A stretch of DNA of 57,552 nt, taken from assembly GCA_023228425.1 (NCBI GenBank), contig JALOBE010000016.1, positions 1 to 57,552 of the forward strand, given 5' to 3'. Source of the stretch: Syntrophales bacterium (GTDB lineage: Bacteria > Desulfobacterota > Syntrophia > Syntrophales > UBA2210). The notes beneath the pieces are model-generated. The model had not been told where the DNA came from and did not search any database. It saw only the letters and a program-made list of their open reading frames with translations. How positions within the stretch are numbered: position 1 is the first letter of the stretch; each line of letters starts with the position of its first letter. A program made the translations under genes and the position numbers. Positions 34,914 through 43,582 of this stretch are shown here, piece by piece.

Positions 34914-35357
34914 CTAAAAGGGCCGCACCAGGCCAAAGGCATGGAGTAAAAGGCGGACCATGGTTGAAAGCAGCAGCAACGCTAACAATGTGAGGCCGAT
35001 GCCCTGTCTGTCCATCTCGTGCGCCACCAGGCCGGGAATAATATAACCCAAGGCATCGATACGCCCCTGGGCAAGTTCCAGCCCCATGAACAAAGCACCA
35101 GCGGTCCATTGCAGGAAGAAGCCCAGTAATATGCTAAGGATGAAACGCCTCCGTCCATACAGAAGGGTAAAACAGGCCACCACGCGCAATAGTATCATGG
35201 TAACCAAAGCAAGCACCAGATTATACCCGATCATGAAGGGCTGATCCCAGTATAGGGCGAAGTATCCCGGTGCCACCAATCCTCCGCCCACGAGCCCAGT
35301 CAGTTCGAAGAGAAAAAAGCTCAGCACAAGGCCGATAGCGATGGCATTAACTAACAT
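34914..35357 (-). CDS. pgsC: Poly-gamma-glutamate biosynthesis protein PgsC/CapC
   Basis: 147-residue membrane protein with about four transmembrane helices and the family pattern (LSFFLFELTGLVGGGLVAPG then YFALYWDQP, GYIIPGLVAHEMDRQGI). PgsC forms the membrane complex with the ligase PgsB. Its start overlaps the 3' end of pgsB by 11 bp, so the two are translationally coupled, as in known pgs/cap operons. Confidence 0.9.
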   Translation of the reverse strand: MLVNAIAIGLVLSFFLFELTGLVGGGLVAPGYFALYWDQPFMIGYNLVLALVTMILLRVVACFTLLYGRRRFILSILLGFFLQWTAGALFMGLELAQGRIDALGYIIPGLVAHEMDRQGIGLTLLALLLLSTMVRLLLHAFGLVRPF

Positions 35358-36546
35358 GAGAAGTTTCCCTCGCCTGCGATATCATGGCTCGCCAACGTTC
35401 CCCGTAACCATGGCTGTTGCCCAAGCCCACCAAAACCATCGGATGAGCCGCCTGACGGCCGCCTTTTTGACGCTCTTGAGCAAGTTTGTGAAGAAGCGCA
35501 TAGGGCTCGCAAAGGGGATTGGGAAGGAATAGGCTCCGGGCCGGTGACCGGCACCAAGCTGCCCATGCGTGTGAACCGGTGGGGGCCAGCAAATCGAAGC
35601 GCGGTTCATGTTGAAGCCAGTCCATGAAAACTGCCGTCCGCATGGGTCTATCCTGCCTGGTTGCCAGGATGGCTACGAACCAAGCCGGCGTGGGAAGATT
35701 GTTCCATAGCGCATCAAGAAGCAGGCGCGAGGAATCCACGTCATTGACGGAGAAAAGGTCCAGCCAGATCACGCGGACTCCCGCAATGTCGAGGAGGGAT
35801 ACGGGCGACGGTGCAGTATCATGGCACAGACCGCATCGTGCCGATGAGCGTTGATTTTCGATCACAGGCACTTGCCCGTGCAAGTGCTCGGCCACGGCCA
35901 GTGCTAATTGCAAGGGCTGTTCTAACATCGGGGCATTTCCGTTTTCTTGCCGTGGTGTTCCCGAGCCTACCATTTCAGATTCCACCACATGGCAGTCGCA
36001 ATTCAAATTGCGGGCATGTCGGCAAACTTCTTCGACCCCATCCTCTCGCGCGGTGAAGACCGGCCGACCCGGGGGAAGCATAAAGCTTAGTGCCCGGGCC
36101 ACGTTTGCCCTGCCTTGTCCCATGGTCTCCGAATGATCGGGCCGTACATTGGTGATCACTGCGTGGGTTGCCTGCAACATTTTTTCTGATACGGCAAGGG
36201 TCTCATCCTGCAGTGCCATTCCCTCCACAACAACGGCTGTGGCCTTCAAGCGGGCCGCCAGGCGCAGGATTTTGACGTGCTCTTGAATACGAGCCGGCCC
36301 CACCCTCCGCACAGGTCGTGTGCTGGCGTCCGGAAACTCGTATTCCGGCCTATCGCCGGTAGTTTTGGACAAAACCACATGCCCCGCTTCGCGCAGCAGG
36401 GATGCCAGAATGCGGGTGACCGTACTTTTGCCGCGCGTGCCATGCACATGAATGCGCAAGGGTACGCACCGCTGCCATCGGGAAATCAGGAGTTTTTCCA
36501 AGATCAAAGGGATCAGCACAAGCAAAATGCAGGCGAGGAACAGCAT
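35347..36546 (-). CDS. pgsB: Poly-gamma-glutamate synthase subunit PgsB/CapB
   Basis: 399-residue amide ligase of the Mur-ligase type. An N-terminal membrane anchor (LACILLVLIPLILEKLL) is followed by the P-loop HGTRGKSTVTRIL near residue 34, then TTGDRPEYEFPDAS, and VITNVRPDHSETMG near 135, all conserved in CapB. It activates a gamma-carboxylate with ATP and adds the next glutamate. Length matches the family. It is upstream of and coupled to pgsC. The exact amino acid polymerised cannot be read from the sequence. Confidence 0.92.
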   Translation of the reverse strand: MLFLACILLVLIPLILEKLLISRWQRCVPLRIHVHGTRGKSTVTRILASLLREAGHVVLSKTTGDRPEYEFPDASTRPVRRVGPARIQEHVKILRLAARLKATAVVVEGMALQDETLAVSEKMLQATHAVITNVRPDHSETMGQGRANVARALSFMLPPGRPVFTAREDGVEEVCRHARNLNCDCHVVESEMVGSGTPRQENGNAPMLEQPLQLALAVAEHLHGQVPVIENQRSSARCGLCHDTAPSPVSLLDIAGVRVIWLDLFSVNDVDSSRLLLDALWNNLPTPAWFVAILATRQDRPMRTAVFMDWLQHEPRFDLLAPTGSHAWAAWCRSPARSLFLPNPLCEPYALLHKLAQERQKGGRQAAHPMVLVGLGNSHGYGERWRAMISQARETSHVS

Positions 36547-36677
36547 GGTTCACTTCCTGAAAACCGGGGAGTTCAGGAGTTGAGCCATCCCATACTACCC
36601 GGCCTGATTGCCACAAAAAGCGCTGAATTTTTCGCGGCGATATTGATATTTGACGGTCCCGTCGAACTATTGTGACG

Positions 36678-37829
36678 TTACATAGCTGCGGCCTTATTTT
36701 CCGCATCCTTGTTCAGGTACACCTCGACGCCCTTGGCATTGATTTCCTCGTTGGTGGGAACATTGTGGATGACGAAACTGGTTCCTTCTTCATCGGTAAG
36801 AGCCAAAGCCAATTCCATGAAGGCGGCCAGGTTCCGCCCCATGCGACGCTTCAGGGGCCAACCCTTTTCATCAAACGGCACGAAGGTTCGTCCCAATTTA
36901 GACGCCGCCACATAAAATGCGTCAATACCTTCGATAATCAGTGCTTCATCCGTGATGCCGCGAATCTTCCCCTGAGACGGATTGCAGGTTTCCATGAGAA
37001 CGGCCTTGGCCTTGGTATGATCGCCCAGTTCCCTGTAGCTCAATCCGCGAAATTTCTCAGGGGAGGCTTCGATACTCAGATCAAGGCCCTGCGCCTGCAT
37101 GCCCAGGGAGGCCATGGAGGCAAGGTCCTGCGCCCGCGGATGCGCACCGATGGCATTGATGAAGGGGTATTCCGGCTGGGCTTCGTGTAAATCAATGACT
37201 AGGTGCACCTCTTCCGTCTCCAGTACATGGCGGATGGCGTACGCGATTCGTTCGGTAAAGGTGCCGTTCAGACGGCCCGGATAGGCCCGGTTCAGATTGC
37301 GTATTTCGTCCCCCGAAAGTTTTTGTTTGGACGGGTATTGGATGAACACCTCCGGATCCGGCCAGTGGTTGATGGAATTGCTTGTCCGCGAGCCATGGCG
37401 AAACACGCGCTTGCTGCCGTCAGGCAGGGCAAAGGTAAGATGCTGGGGATGCGCTTCCTGCGGGTAGTTGTGTGTAAATCCACTGTTGTTGGCCTGAGGA
37501 ATCACCACCAGTTTCCCCGTTTCGACTACAGCATTTTCAATCAGAACGATACCGGTCATCCAGCCCGCAGGCTCGTCCGCGTGAATCCCGGTGAGCAGCA
37601 TAATGGTCGCACCAGGGGTTTCCCCCTCAAGGATGAAAACCCGTGTATCCCCTTTGGTACCTTTCAGGGCAGGCACATAGTCACTCAGCCACTTTGTTTG
37701 CGTGACCCCACGGCCGGGTATGATCAGGTCATCATGCCACATGGACACATAATTCATGGACAACGCTACGCAGATGATAACGGTGATGCCGAGTATAATC
37801 CAAGCGGATTTTTTAGTATTGATTCTCAT
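36678..37829 (-). CDS. Succinylglutamate desuccinylase/aspartoacylase-family zinc hydrolase
   Basis: 383 residues: N-terminal membrane anchor (AWIILGITVIICVALSMNY), then an M14-like zinc hydrolase domain. Ligands are His and Glu in TGIHADEPAG near residue 82 and His in VIDLHEAQPEYP near 212; VLMETCNPSQG carries the likely catalytic Glu. Family members remove acyl groups from N-acyl amino acids; here the anchor places it on the outer face of the membrane. In this operon it could trim or release polymer, which is inference from context. Confidence 0.8.
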   Translation of the reverse strand: MRINTKKSAWIILGITVIICVALSMNYVSMWHDDLIIPGRGVTQTKWLSDYVPALKGTKGDTRVFILEGETPGATIMLLTGIHADEPAGWMTGIVLIENAVVETGKLVVIPQANNSGFTHNYPQEAHPQHLTFALPDGSKRVFRHGSRTSNSINHWPDPEVFIQYPSKQKLSGDEIRNLNRAYPGRLNGTFTERIAYAIRHVLETEEVHLVIDLHEAQPEYPFINAIGAHPRAQDLASMASLGMQAQGLDLSIEASPEKFRGLSYRELGDHTKAKAVLMETCNPSQGKIRGITDEALIIEGIDAFYVAASKLGRTFVPFDEKGWPLKRRMGRNLAAFMELALALTDEEGTSFVIHNVPTNEEINAKGVEVYLNKDAENKAAAM

Positions 37830-37844
37830 AATTGCCCACTCTCA

Positions 37845-38006
37845 TCACTTTATAAGGATAAGCCGCAAGGCAAAGGGCACAATGACTAAGAGCGCGAGGA
37901 TCTGATCCCAGATGTTCTTGGATTGGAACATGTTGGAAATCACCAGATATAAAATATAGGCTGTGAGTACGGTGTAGGCACCCATAATCCACAGATACGT
38001 TGACAT
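37845..38006 (-). CDS. 53-residue membrane protein
   Basis: Two hydrophobic helices (YLWIMGAYTVLTAYILYLVI and ILALLVIVPFALRLILI) joined by NMFQSKNIWDQ. ATG 38006 with GGAG upstream is chosen; an upstream extension has no RBS. It sits 19 bp after the TRAP-like permease and 15 bp before the zinc hydrolase, so it is probably a small accessory subunit of the permease. No family recognised. Confidence 0.7.
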   Translation of the reverse strand: MSTYLWIMGAYTVLTAYILYLVISNMFQSKNIWDQILALLVIVPFALRLILIK

Positions 38007-38025
38007 AATGGTCACTCCTTTCGAG

Positions 38026-39372
38026 TTAATACGGAACAAAGAGCCTGGCAAACTGGTTGGCAAAAACCAGAGCGACAATCGCGAAGCCGATGCTTACCAG
38101 CGTGGGCACGAGACAGTATTTCAAAATTGCGCCATATCTCGGCTCCTGCACCACATCCTGCGCAAAATACCCGCCCACTGCTGAAGGAGGAACAATTTGC
38201 GCCAGCACGCAAAGGATGGAAGCTGCGGCTACCACCACGATGACATTCTGTGTGAGGAGCGCCAAGGTGAAGGGAATACCCAGAATCACGGCAGCCCCCA
38301 GGTGAGTGAGTACTCCGCCCAGCAACGGCAGGCTGATGCCCATGGCGATATACATCAGGGCCGGAGCGACGGCGCCGAGAGTCAGAGCACCCAACACGGT
38401 CAGCCCCTTGGCGCCTGTCAACGTGGTGATTTGCACCACCGTTCCCACGACAAAGAGCAGGGCGACGGTGTGGAACACTCCGCCCCCCACCGCTTCTTTG
38501 CTCGCGTCCACATAAGCTACCTTTTTCCCGGTAAACAGGCCCACGATACTGCCTACCATGAAGACCATGGGAGTGACGATGTCCGGAAACTTGCCGGGGA
38601 AAACTCGGATTGCTATAAAAATTACCGCCACTACCAGTATCGGGATATAGGGCATGATGAAATTCTTGCGTTCAGGTCGGGGCAGCTCTGCTTCGATAGT
38701 CTCGATAGAAGGCGCTTTGAAATAACGGTAGCCGATGAAGAAAATACTGAACAATCCTAGGGGAATAGTCAACACCCAAAGTATGGTGCCGAAACCTTCA
38801 TACGGCATGTTGATGCCGCTGGCGATAATGAGCGCAGGGATGTTCACCGGCGGCGCGGCGGCTCCCAGTGTACTGAGCATGGCAATGATCGCCCCGTTCT
38901 GTGCGCGGGGCACGCCCACAATGCGGAGGATTGCGGCGGCGAACACGCCAGTGCTCAGAACGGCAGCTGTACCCACCCCGGTGAACATGCCGGGGAAAAA
39001 GACCATCACGGTCAGCAAAATAAACAGGATCACCGGCCTGTTCCGGAATGTGGTTAAGATATCCCACGTGATACAATCCAGATTTCCAGACCGCTTCATC
39101 ACGGTCAGAAAGATCATGCCACAAAATATTACCAGGTTAATATAAATGTACCAGACAGGTCCTTCAAACAGGTGACGGAAAGGGAAACCGAAACCGGTAA
39201 CAACGGCGCTTATGGCCACCGAAACAAAAAGATTAATGGCGATGGGAATATTTTGCTTGAACCTCTTCCCCAGCAGGGTGATCACGAGATAGCTTATTGC
39301 CATGGTCGCCAAGGCGATTCCCGCGGTGGTATACATGCCGGCGGCGTGAGAGTGACTGGAGACAGTGAACAT
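38026..39372 (-). CDS. TRAP-type transporter large permease-like protein
   Basis: 448 residues, about 12 predicted transmembrane helices. Segments such as GVGTAAVLSTGVFAAAILRI, AMLSTLGAAAPPVNIPALII and LAQIVPPSAVGGYFAQDVVQ resemble the DctM/ion-transporter superfamily. TRAP systems normally also need a periplasmic binding protein (DctP) and a small 4-helix subunit (DctQ); neither is here, although the 53-residue protein follows. Substrate is unknown; a carboxylate or amino acid precursor or product would fit the operon. Confidence 0.75.
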   Translation of the reverse strand: MFTVSSHSHAAGMYTTAGIALATMAISYLVITLLGKRFKQNIPIAINLFVSVAISAVVTGFGFPFRHLFEGPVWYIYINLVIFCGMIFLTVMKRSGNLDCITWDILTTFRNRPVILFILLTVMVFFPGMFTGVGTAAVLSTGVFAAAILRIVGVPRAQNGAIIAMLSTLGAAAPPVNIPALIIASGINMPYEGFGTILWVLTIPLGLFSIFFIGYRYFKAPSIETIEAELPRPERKNFIMPYIPILVVAVIFIAIRVFPGKFPDIVTPMVFMVGSIVGLFTGKKVAYVDASKEAVGGGVFHTVALLFVVGTVVQITTLTGAKGLTVLGALTLGAVAPALMYIAMGISLPLLGGVLTHLGAAVILGIPFTLALLTQNVIVVVAAASILCVLAQIVPPSAVGGYFAQDVVQEPRYGAILKYCLVPTLVSIGFAIVALVFANQFARLFVPY

Positions 39373-39470
39373 GAGGAAAGTCCTTTTGATATTTTTAGCG
39401 TGCTTACAATGATGCCCCTGTATGACTAGGCGTCAGGGAGTTTGGGCGGGCACATGACAAGTTTTGGTCT

Positions 39471-39507
39471 CGGCCAAACCGGCGGAAGTCAGACGCCGGT
39501 TTGGCCG
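39471..39507. other. Perfect 14-bp intercistronic inverted repeat
   Basis: CGGCCAAACCGGCG (39471-39484) and CGCCGGTTTGGCCG (39494-39507) with a 9-base loop, six bases beyond the DUF6305 stop codon. A T run (ATTTTTTAG) follows on the plus strand only, so on the coding minus strand it is not a classical terminator. It may stabilise or process the operon mRNA between DUF6305 and the permease, or stop antisense transcripts. Confidence 0.6.
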
Positions 39508-39512
39508 ATTTT

Positions 39513-40079
39513 TTAGCTGTCTGGGCTCAGCTTCGAGAGCACTTCGATCATCTCCATGGTTTTGTCGAGCAATATGATGGGCTTGTCGCCGGCAGCCTTG
39601 GTGAAATAGCCATCCTTATTGCCGCCGTCATAGACAATATAAGCGTCCGCCAGGGGCATGGCGACCTTCAGCAGCAGGTTGCTCATATCGTCTCGACGTT
39701 CTTCCCCGCCGATGTGAGTCAAAATGACTGGGATCCCGTGTTCCTTGGCCGTCTTGAAGATCGCCTTGGCCCGGACCGTTTCGGTATCCAGGTTCACGCC
39801 GGCCGAGCCAAAACCCTTCAGGCTGACACCCACATTGACGATGATAGTCTTGGCCTCGGCCGCGTCTTCCGGAGTGGCCAGGGTCTTGTAGTCCACGGCC
39901 GCCTTGGCCCTCTTGGCCAAAACGCTCATGGTATGCACATCGGCGGCCTGGCCTAGGGAAGTAAGCAGCACCGGCGGCTTAAGTTTGGGAAATGCGGAGG
40001 TACTATCCTCGGCCTTGGACGCACCGGCTGCGCCCAAGGCCAGCAGGCCGATTATCAGGTAGACAAAGATCTTCTTCAT
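39513..40079 (-). CDS. Exported DUF6305-family protein
   Basis: 188 residues with a signal peptide (KKIFVYLIIGLLALGAAGAS). The mature part (PKLKPPVLLTSLGQAADVHT, NVGVSLKGFGSAGVNLDTET, IPVILTHIGGEERRDD, DAYIVYDGGNKDGYF) corresponds to the DUF6305 family as I remember it; function unknown. Two ATGs are six bases apart; 40079 is preferred because GAGG then lies eight bases upstream. It could act as the periplasmic partner of the adjacent permease, though it does not look like a DctP binding protein. Confidence 0.72.
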   Translation of the reverse strand: MKKIFVYLIIGLLALGAAGASKAEDSTSAFPKLKPPVLLTSLGQAADVHTMSVLAKRAKAAVDYKTLATPEDAAEAKTIIVNVGVSLKGFGSAGVNLDTETVRAKAIFKTAKEHGIPVILTHIGGEERRDDMSNLLLKVAMPLADAYIVYDGGNKDGYFTKAAGDKPIILLDKTMEMIEVLSKLSPDS

Positions 40080-40144
40080 AGTCATAACCTCAAATAAAGT
40101 AATTTTCTCAATCGTTCATGTCACAAACCGGCTGGAAATCCCGA

Positions 40145-42028
40145 TTAGCGGGGAATGACCGGTAACGTTACATGAGACGGATGCGCCGGATCAAGGTAGA
40201 TGGTATTGGTGGCCTTGACCCATTCCGTGGCCTGTTCCGGCAATTCAGCCACGTTCATGTTGCGACTCCAACGGGGGAAACTGCTGCTGTTGATGGTGAC
40301 CCGGATGCAATGTCCCGCCTTAAAGACATGGCTGGTGGCCCACAGATCTATTTCATAGGCATAGATCTTCCCCGGTTCGATCAGCGTGGGGCGAAGGCCG
40401 GATTCACGAAAACGGGCTCGCTGAATACCGTCCACTATGTTGATGGCCATGCCGTCCGGGGCTACGTCGGAAACACGCACCACCCAGTCGGTGTCAACCG
40501 CCGAAGAAGCGGCGTAGATGAGTGCCTTGACCGGTCCTGTGACTTCCATGTCCTTTTTCAGGGGACTCGTAGTGAAAGTCAGGCTCTTCATATCCACGGG
40601 ACGTTGGTCTTCCGCCGCGGCGTTGGCCGAGCCATCCGGGCCGTAAGGGAACAGATACAGGGTGTTGCCCCCTCGGGTAGGCGTGGGATTTTCAGGATCA
40701 TAAACATAGGATTGCGACTTGGCATCCTTGGTGGGGGCCTGAGTGGAAAGAGTGCCGTCGTTGAGAGATTTGATCGTCCCGCTGGTGCCATCGCCAAGAT
40801 AGAACTTGGTATACTGGGTTCGAGCCAGGGGCCACTCCTTTTCCGTGCGCCAAACATTTTCGCCGGTGACAAAGATCTTGACCGGAGCATCCGTCGAGAA
40901 GGTTTCATGTTGGATATCTTTCATCCAGTAATCCAGGAATTCCAGTCGGGTGGTGTGATAATCGTCGACGCTCAAGCCGGGCGCGAAATCGAGAATGCCC
41001 TGTTTTGTGCTGACCGGCGCCAGATGGTGCCACGGACCCATGATCAGGCGCTGATTATCTCGAGCCAGTTCGTTCGCCCCCTTATCCTGGATTTCTTTGA
41101 AAGATACATAGGAACCGGGCTGGAAGATATCATACCAACCACCCATGTGCATCATCGGCACCTTGATTTCCCGGTAATAGGATCTCGGGTTGATTTTCCA
41201 CCAATAAACCCCATCGGTCGGGTTCTCGGCCCATTCTTTGAGCAGATTCACGTTTCCGATTTGACTGAGTTCAAAATTGACCGCCGGAATCACGGAATAG
41301 GCGGACACCTTGTCGGCTTGAACCAAGGCCATGCTGTCCATCCATTCCTTGGCGGCCTCGGCAGATAGGTTGCGCTTGGCCAAATCCGGCCCTAGGGTGG
41401 TGGAAGACCAAGAAGCGATAAAGACATATTCCATGGCTCCTCCGCGATAATACCATTCACGCCAGAGATCGGCGGCGGTCAAACCCGGCACTGCGCAAAC
41501 CAGATGCGGGGGCTGGGCGATAGAGGCGTTGAATTGAACCTGACCCATGTATGAAATACCGATGGGTGCGACCTTGCCGTTGCTCCAAGGTTGTTTGGCC
41601 ATCCATTCCACCACGTCATAACAGTCATCCTGCTCTTGGGCATGGGGGATGAAAACACCACCGGAATTGAGTCGTCCCCGGGATTCCCAAGTCACTGCAA
41701 CATAGCCTCGGGGCACGAAAAAGTCATGGGTCCCCTTGGCCATTTCCGAAGATGATTTTTTGCCGTACGGCGTGCCTTCCATCAGAGCCGGAAACATGCC
41801 GTCGGCTTTGGGTCGGTGCACGTCGGCCTTGACGATGGTGCCGTCACGCAAGGCGATTTCCACGTCATAATCAACAATAACCTCGTACTGCGGTTTCGAT
41901 GGCTCGCCCAGCTTGGCGTTGGGGTTACCCTTGACCGCCCAGGCGACCTGCGCAATGGAAAGTATCAGGACGCAGGCTACAACACCAATCCACAGCCTCC
42001 AGACAGGTTGGACAAATCGTTTTTTCAT
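40145..42028 (-). CDS. Exported CocE/NonD-family (S15) serine hydrolase
   Basis: 627 residues with a signal peptide (RLWIGVVACVLILSIAQVAW). The X-Pro dipeptidyl-peptidase-type alpha/beta hydrolase domain contains RDGTIVKADVHRP, the nucleophile motif GISYMG near residue 160, the acid region MHMGGWYDIFQPGS near 295 and His in MGPWHHLAPV. The C-terminal jelly-roll domain (about 400-620) is also present. Relatives hydrolyse amides and esters such as cephalosporin acids, cocaine or X-Pro peptides. It is the first gene of the operon (AAGGAGGAG before ATG), so an extracellular amidase acting on the polymer or precursor is plausible. Confidence 0.87.
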   Translation of the reverse strand: MKKRFVQPVWRLWIGVVACVLILSIAQVAWAVKGNPNAKLGEPSKPQYEVIVDYDVEIALRDGTIVKADVHRPKADGMFPALMEGTPYGKKSSSEMAKGTHDFFVPRGYVAVTWESRGRLNSGGVFIPHAQEQDDCYDVVEWMAKQPWSNGKVAPIGISYMGQVQFNASIAQPPHLVCAVPGLTAADLWREWYYRGGAMEYVFIASWSSTTLGPDLAKRNLSAEAAKEWMDSMALVQADKVSAYSVIPAVNFELSQIGNVNLLKEWAENPTDGVYWWKINPRSYYREIKVPMMHMGGWYDIFQPGSYVSFKEIQDKGANELARDNQRLIMGPWHHLAPVSTKQGILDFAPGLSVDDYHTTRLEFLDYWMKDIQHETFSTDAPVKIFVTGENVWRTEKEWPLARTQYTKFYLGDGTSGTIKSLNDGTLSTQAPTKDAKSQSYVYDPENPTPTRGGNTLYLFPYGPDGSANAAAEDQRPVDMKSLTFTTSPLKKDMEVTGPVKALIYAASSAVDTDWVVRVSDVAPDGMAINIVDGIQRARFRESGLRPTLIEPGKIYAYEIDLWATSHVFKAGHCIRVTINSSSFPRWSRNMNVAELPEQATEWVKATNTIYLDPAHPSHVTLPVIPR

Positions 42029-42053
42029 AATAACTCCTCCTTGAATTAAAAAT

Positions 42054-42594
42054 GTGAGTGGTGGAACTCTTCCGCAGATGATTCCGGCTTCACCTGCAAT
42101 TCATTGTTTTTATTGTAAAATAGAGGCCAACCGGGTCAGGGGATTTGCTCCGAAAGGGCAGACACCGGGGGTCCGATTGGTTGCCGAGAAGAACCATGTC
42201 AGCATGATCTCGGCCATCACCAAGGACGGAAAGGTTCGGTTCATGATGCATCGGGACCCCATGAACTCCAGGCTTTTGATGAAGTTCATGACCCGTCTGA
42301 CGAAAGATACCGGTCGCAAGGCCTTTTTGATTCTGGATAATCTTCGTGTTCATCATAACCTAGAAGGCAGACAATGGTTGGAAGATCATCACGAACAGAT
42401 TGAAGTTTTTCATCTTCCATCCTATTCGTCGGAGCTCAATTCGGATGAACACTTGAACGGAAATCTCAAGAACAAAATTCACTCAGGGGAGCCAGTCCGC
42501 AACCGGGAAGATTTGGAAAAGAAAACCCGTTCATTCATGAAAACGCTCATCTAGAAGCTACTTCAAACATCATAAAGTTGACTATGCCGCATAA
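42054..42594 (+). pseudogene. IS630-family transposase remnant
   Basis: C-terminal half of an IS630-type DDE transposase: NRVRGFAPKGQTPGVRLVAE, FLILDNLRVHHNLEGRQWLE and LPSYSSELNSDEHLNGNLK, which carry the second and third acidic positions. Recognisable homology begins about 42125; the N-terminal half is missing. A late frameshift moves the final residues (SYFKHHKVDYAA, stop at 42592) out of frame. It bounds the Pgs-type operon on its 5' side. Confidence 0.8.
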
Positions 42595-42612
42595 CAAAAT
42601 TCATATGTTTAT

Positions 42613-42816
42613 TTATTTAATAGCTAAGTTTTTACACGCTGTCAACTCCCAAAATCCGCGGTTCGTGGCAATGGCTTCGTAGCGTACTCCGGGGTCGGCA
42701 AAGAGGTCGGCCTGGTAGGGACGACGCAGCACAATCAACCGAAAGAAATGACGGGAATGATGCATGCAGTGCGCCGTCTCGACACCATGGCCATTCTGAA
42801 GTGGTCGAAATGACAC
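42613..42816 (-). pseudogene. Possible transposase C-terminal fragment (IS1380/IS4-like)
   Basis: A 67-residue frame containing HHSRHFFRLIVLRRPYQADL and FADPGVRYEAIATNRG, which reads like the segment before the last catalytic residue of DDE transposases. No complete motif is left, so the family is uncertain. Confidence 0.35.
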
Positions 42817-42835
42817 AACCGATAGTTTTTCAGAG
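42803..42835 (+). repeat. Fragment of the dispersed repeat array
   Basis: TCGAAATGACACAACCGATA followed by GTTTTTCAGAGGG matches the module boundary seen at 52017-52045, immediately before the HlyD stop codon. Only this short piece is present. Confidence 0.6.
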
Positions 42836-42840
42836 GGCTC

Positions 42841-43578
42841 TCATTGAAACCTTACCGTGCAGTTAAGGCCCGCGGGCAAACGATGATCGGGGTTGGAAAG
42901 TTCCACGCGGACGCCGAAGGTTCCGCTCGCGGCGTCGATGACCTCGTCTACGATCACTACCGTGCCCTGGAAGACCCCCCTCAGGGGGAGCTCGGGGCGT
43001 ACCTCCGCCTTCATGCCTTTTGCTATGGTACCGTAGAGATCGACGGGTACCACCACTTCAACATTGAGCGGGTTGATCCGGGCGATGCGCATGATTGACC
43101 CTTCGCCGATATACTCGCCGGGCCCAAGATGCCGTTCTACAACGGTTCCTGTCACGGGACTCACGATGGTGCGCAGTTTGAGCCGTTCGAGCGCCTCCTG
43201 AAGCTGAAGCTCCATGATGCGCACCTCCGTTTCCATCTCGTCCTTTTCATGAATAGAGATCATCTGTTTCTGATACAATTCCTCGTTCCGCAGAACCCGC
43301 CTCTTGCCGAAATCGAGACGGGCACGGGCCAGTTCGACCTGGGCCGTCTCCACTCCCGACTTGAGAACGGCCAGCGTCTGGCCTCCCCGAATCCGCTCCC
43401 CCCGCTCAACGGCAACGCTTTCGATGATGCCCGGAACCTGGCTGCTGACCTCGATCACCTCGCTGGGTTCTATGATTCCCCGGTGGAAGAGATCGTCCCC
43501 TTCACCGGACCAGGCGGGGCCGCCTGCCGCTGACAGCAAGGCCGCAATACACCAACCGATGACCACTGCTTTTCTCAT
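42841..43578 (-). CDS. HlyD/RND-type periplasmic adaptor protein
   Basis: 245 residues with a signal peptide (KAVVIGWCIAALLSAAGGPA). Standard adaptor layout: half lipoyl motif (VSSQVPGIIESVAVERGERI), a short coiled-coil hairpin (about 85-140), second lipoyl half (LRTIVSPVTGTVVERHLGPG) and a beta-barrel domain (LNVEVVVPVDLYGTIAKGM). ATG 43578 is chosen; AAGGAG lies 11 bases upstream. It starts 4 bp after the SecA-like gene, so the two are co-translated. It is the simplest of three adaptor-type proteins in the operon and probably spans the periplasm. Confidence 0.87.
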   Translation of the reverse strand: MRKAVVIGWCIAALLSAAGGPAWSGEGDDLFHRGIIEPSEVIEVSSQVPGIIESVAVERGERIRGGQTLAVLKSGVETAQVELARARLDFGKRRVLRNEELYQKQMISIHEKDEMETEVRIMELQLQEALERLKLRTIVSPVTGTVVERHLGPGEYIGEGSIMRIARINPLNVEVVVPVDLYGTIAKGMKAEVRPELPLRGVFQGTVVIVDEVIDAASGTFGVRVELSNPDHRLPAGLNCTVRFQ

Positions 43579-43582
43579 GCCT

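Noticed and set aside
40172..41368. 398-codon open frame on the plus strand
   Set aside because: Antisense to the CocE-type hydrolase with intact catalytic motifs; no family similarity in the antisense product.
42054..42594. Active IS630 transposase
   Set aside because: The N-terminal half is missing and the C-terminus is frameshifted, so it is listed as a remnant.
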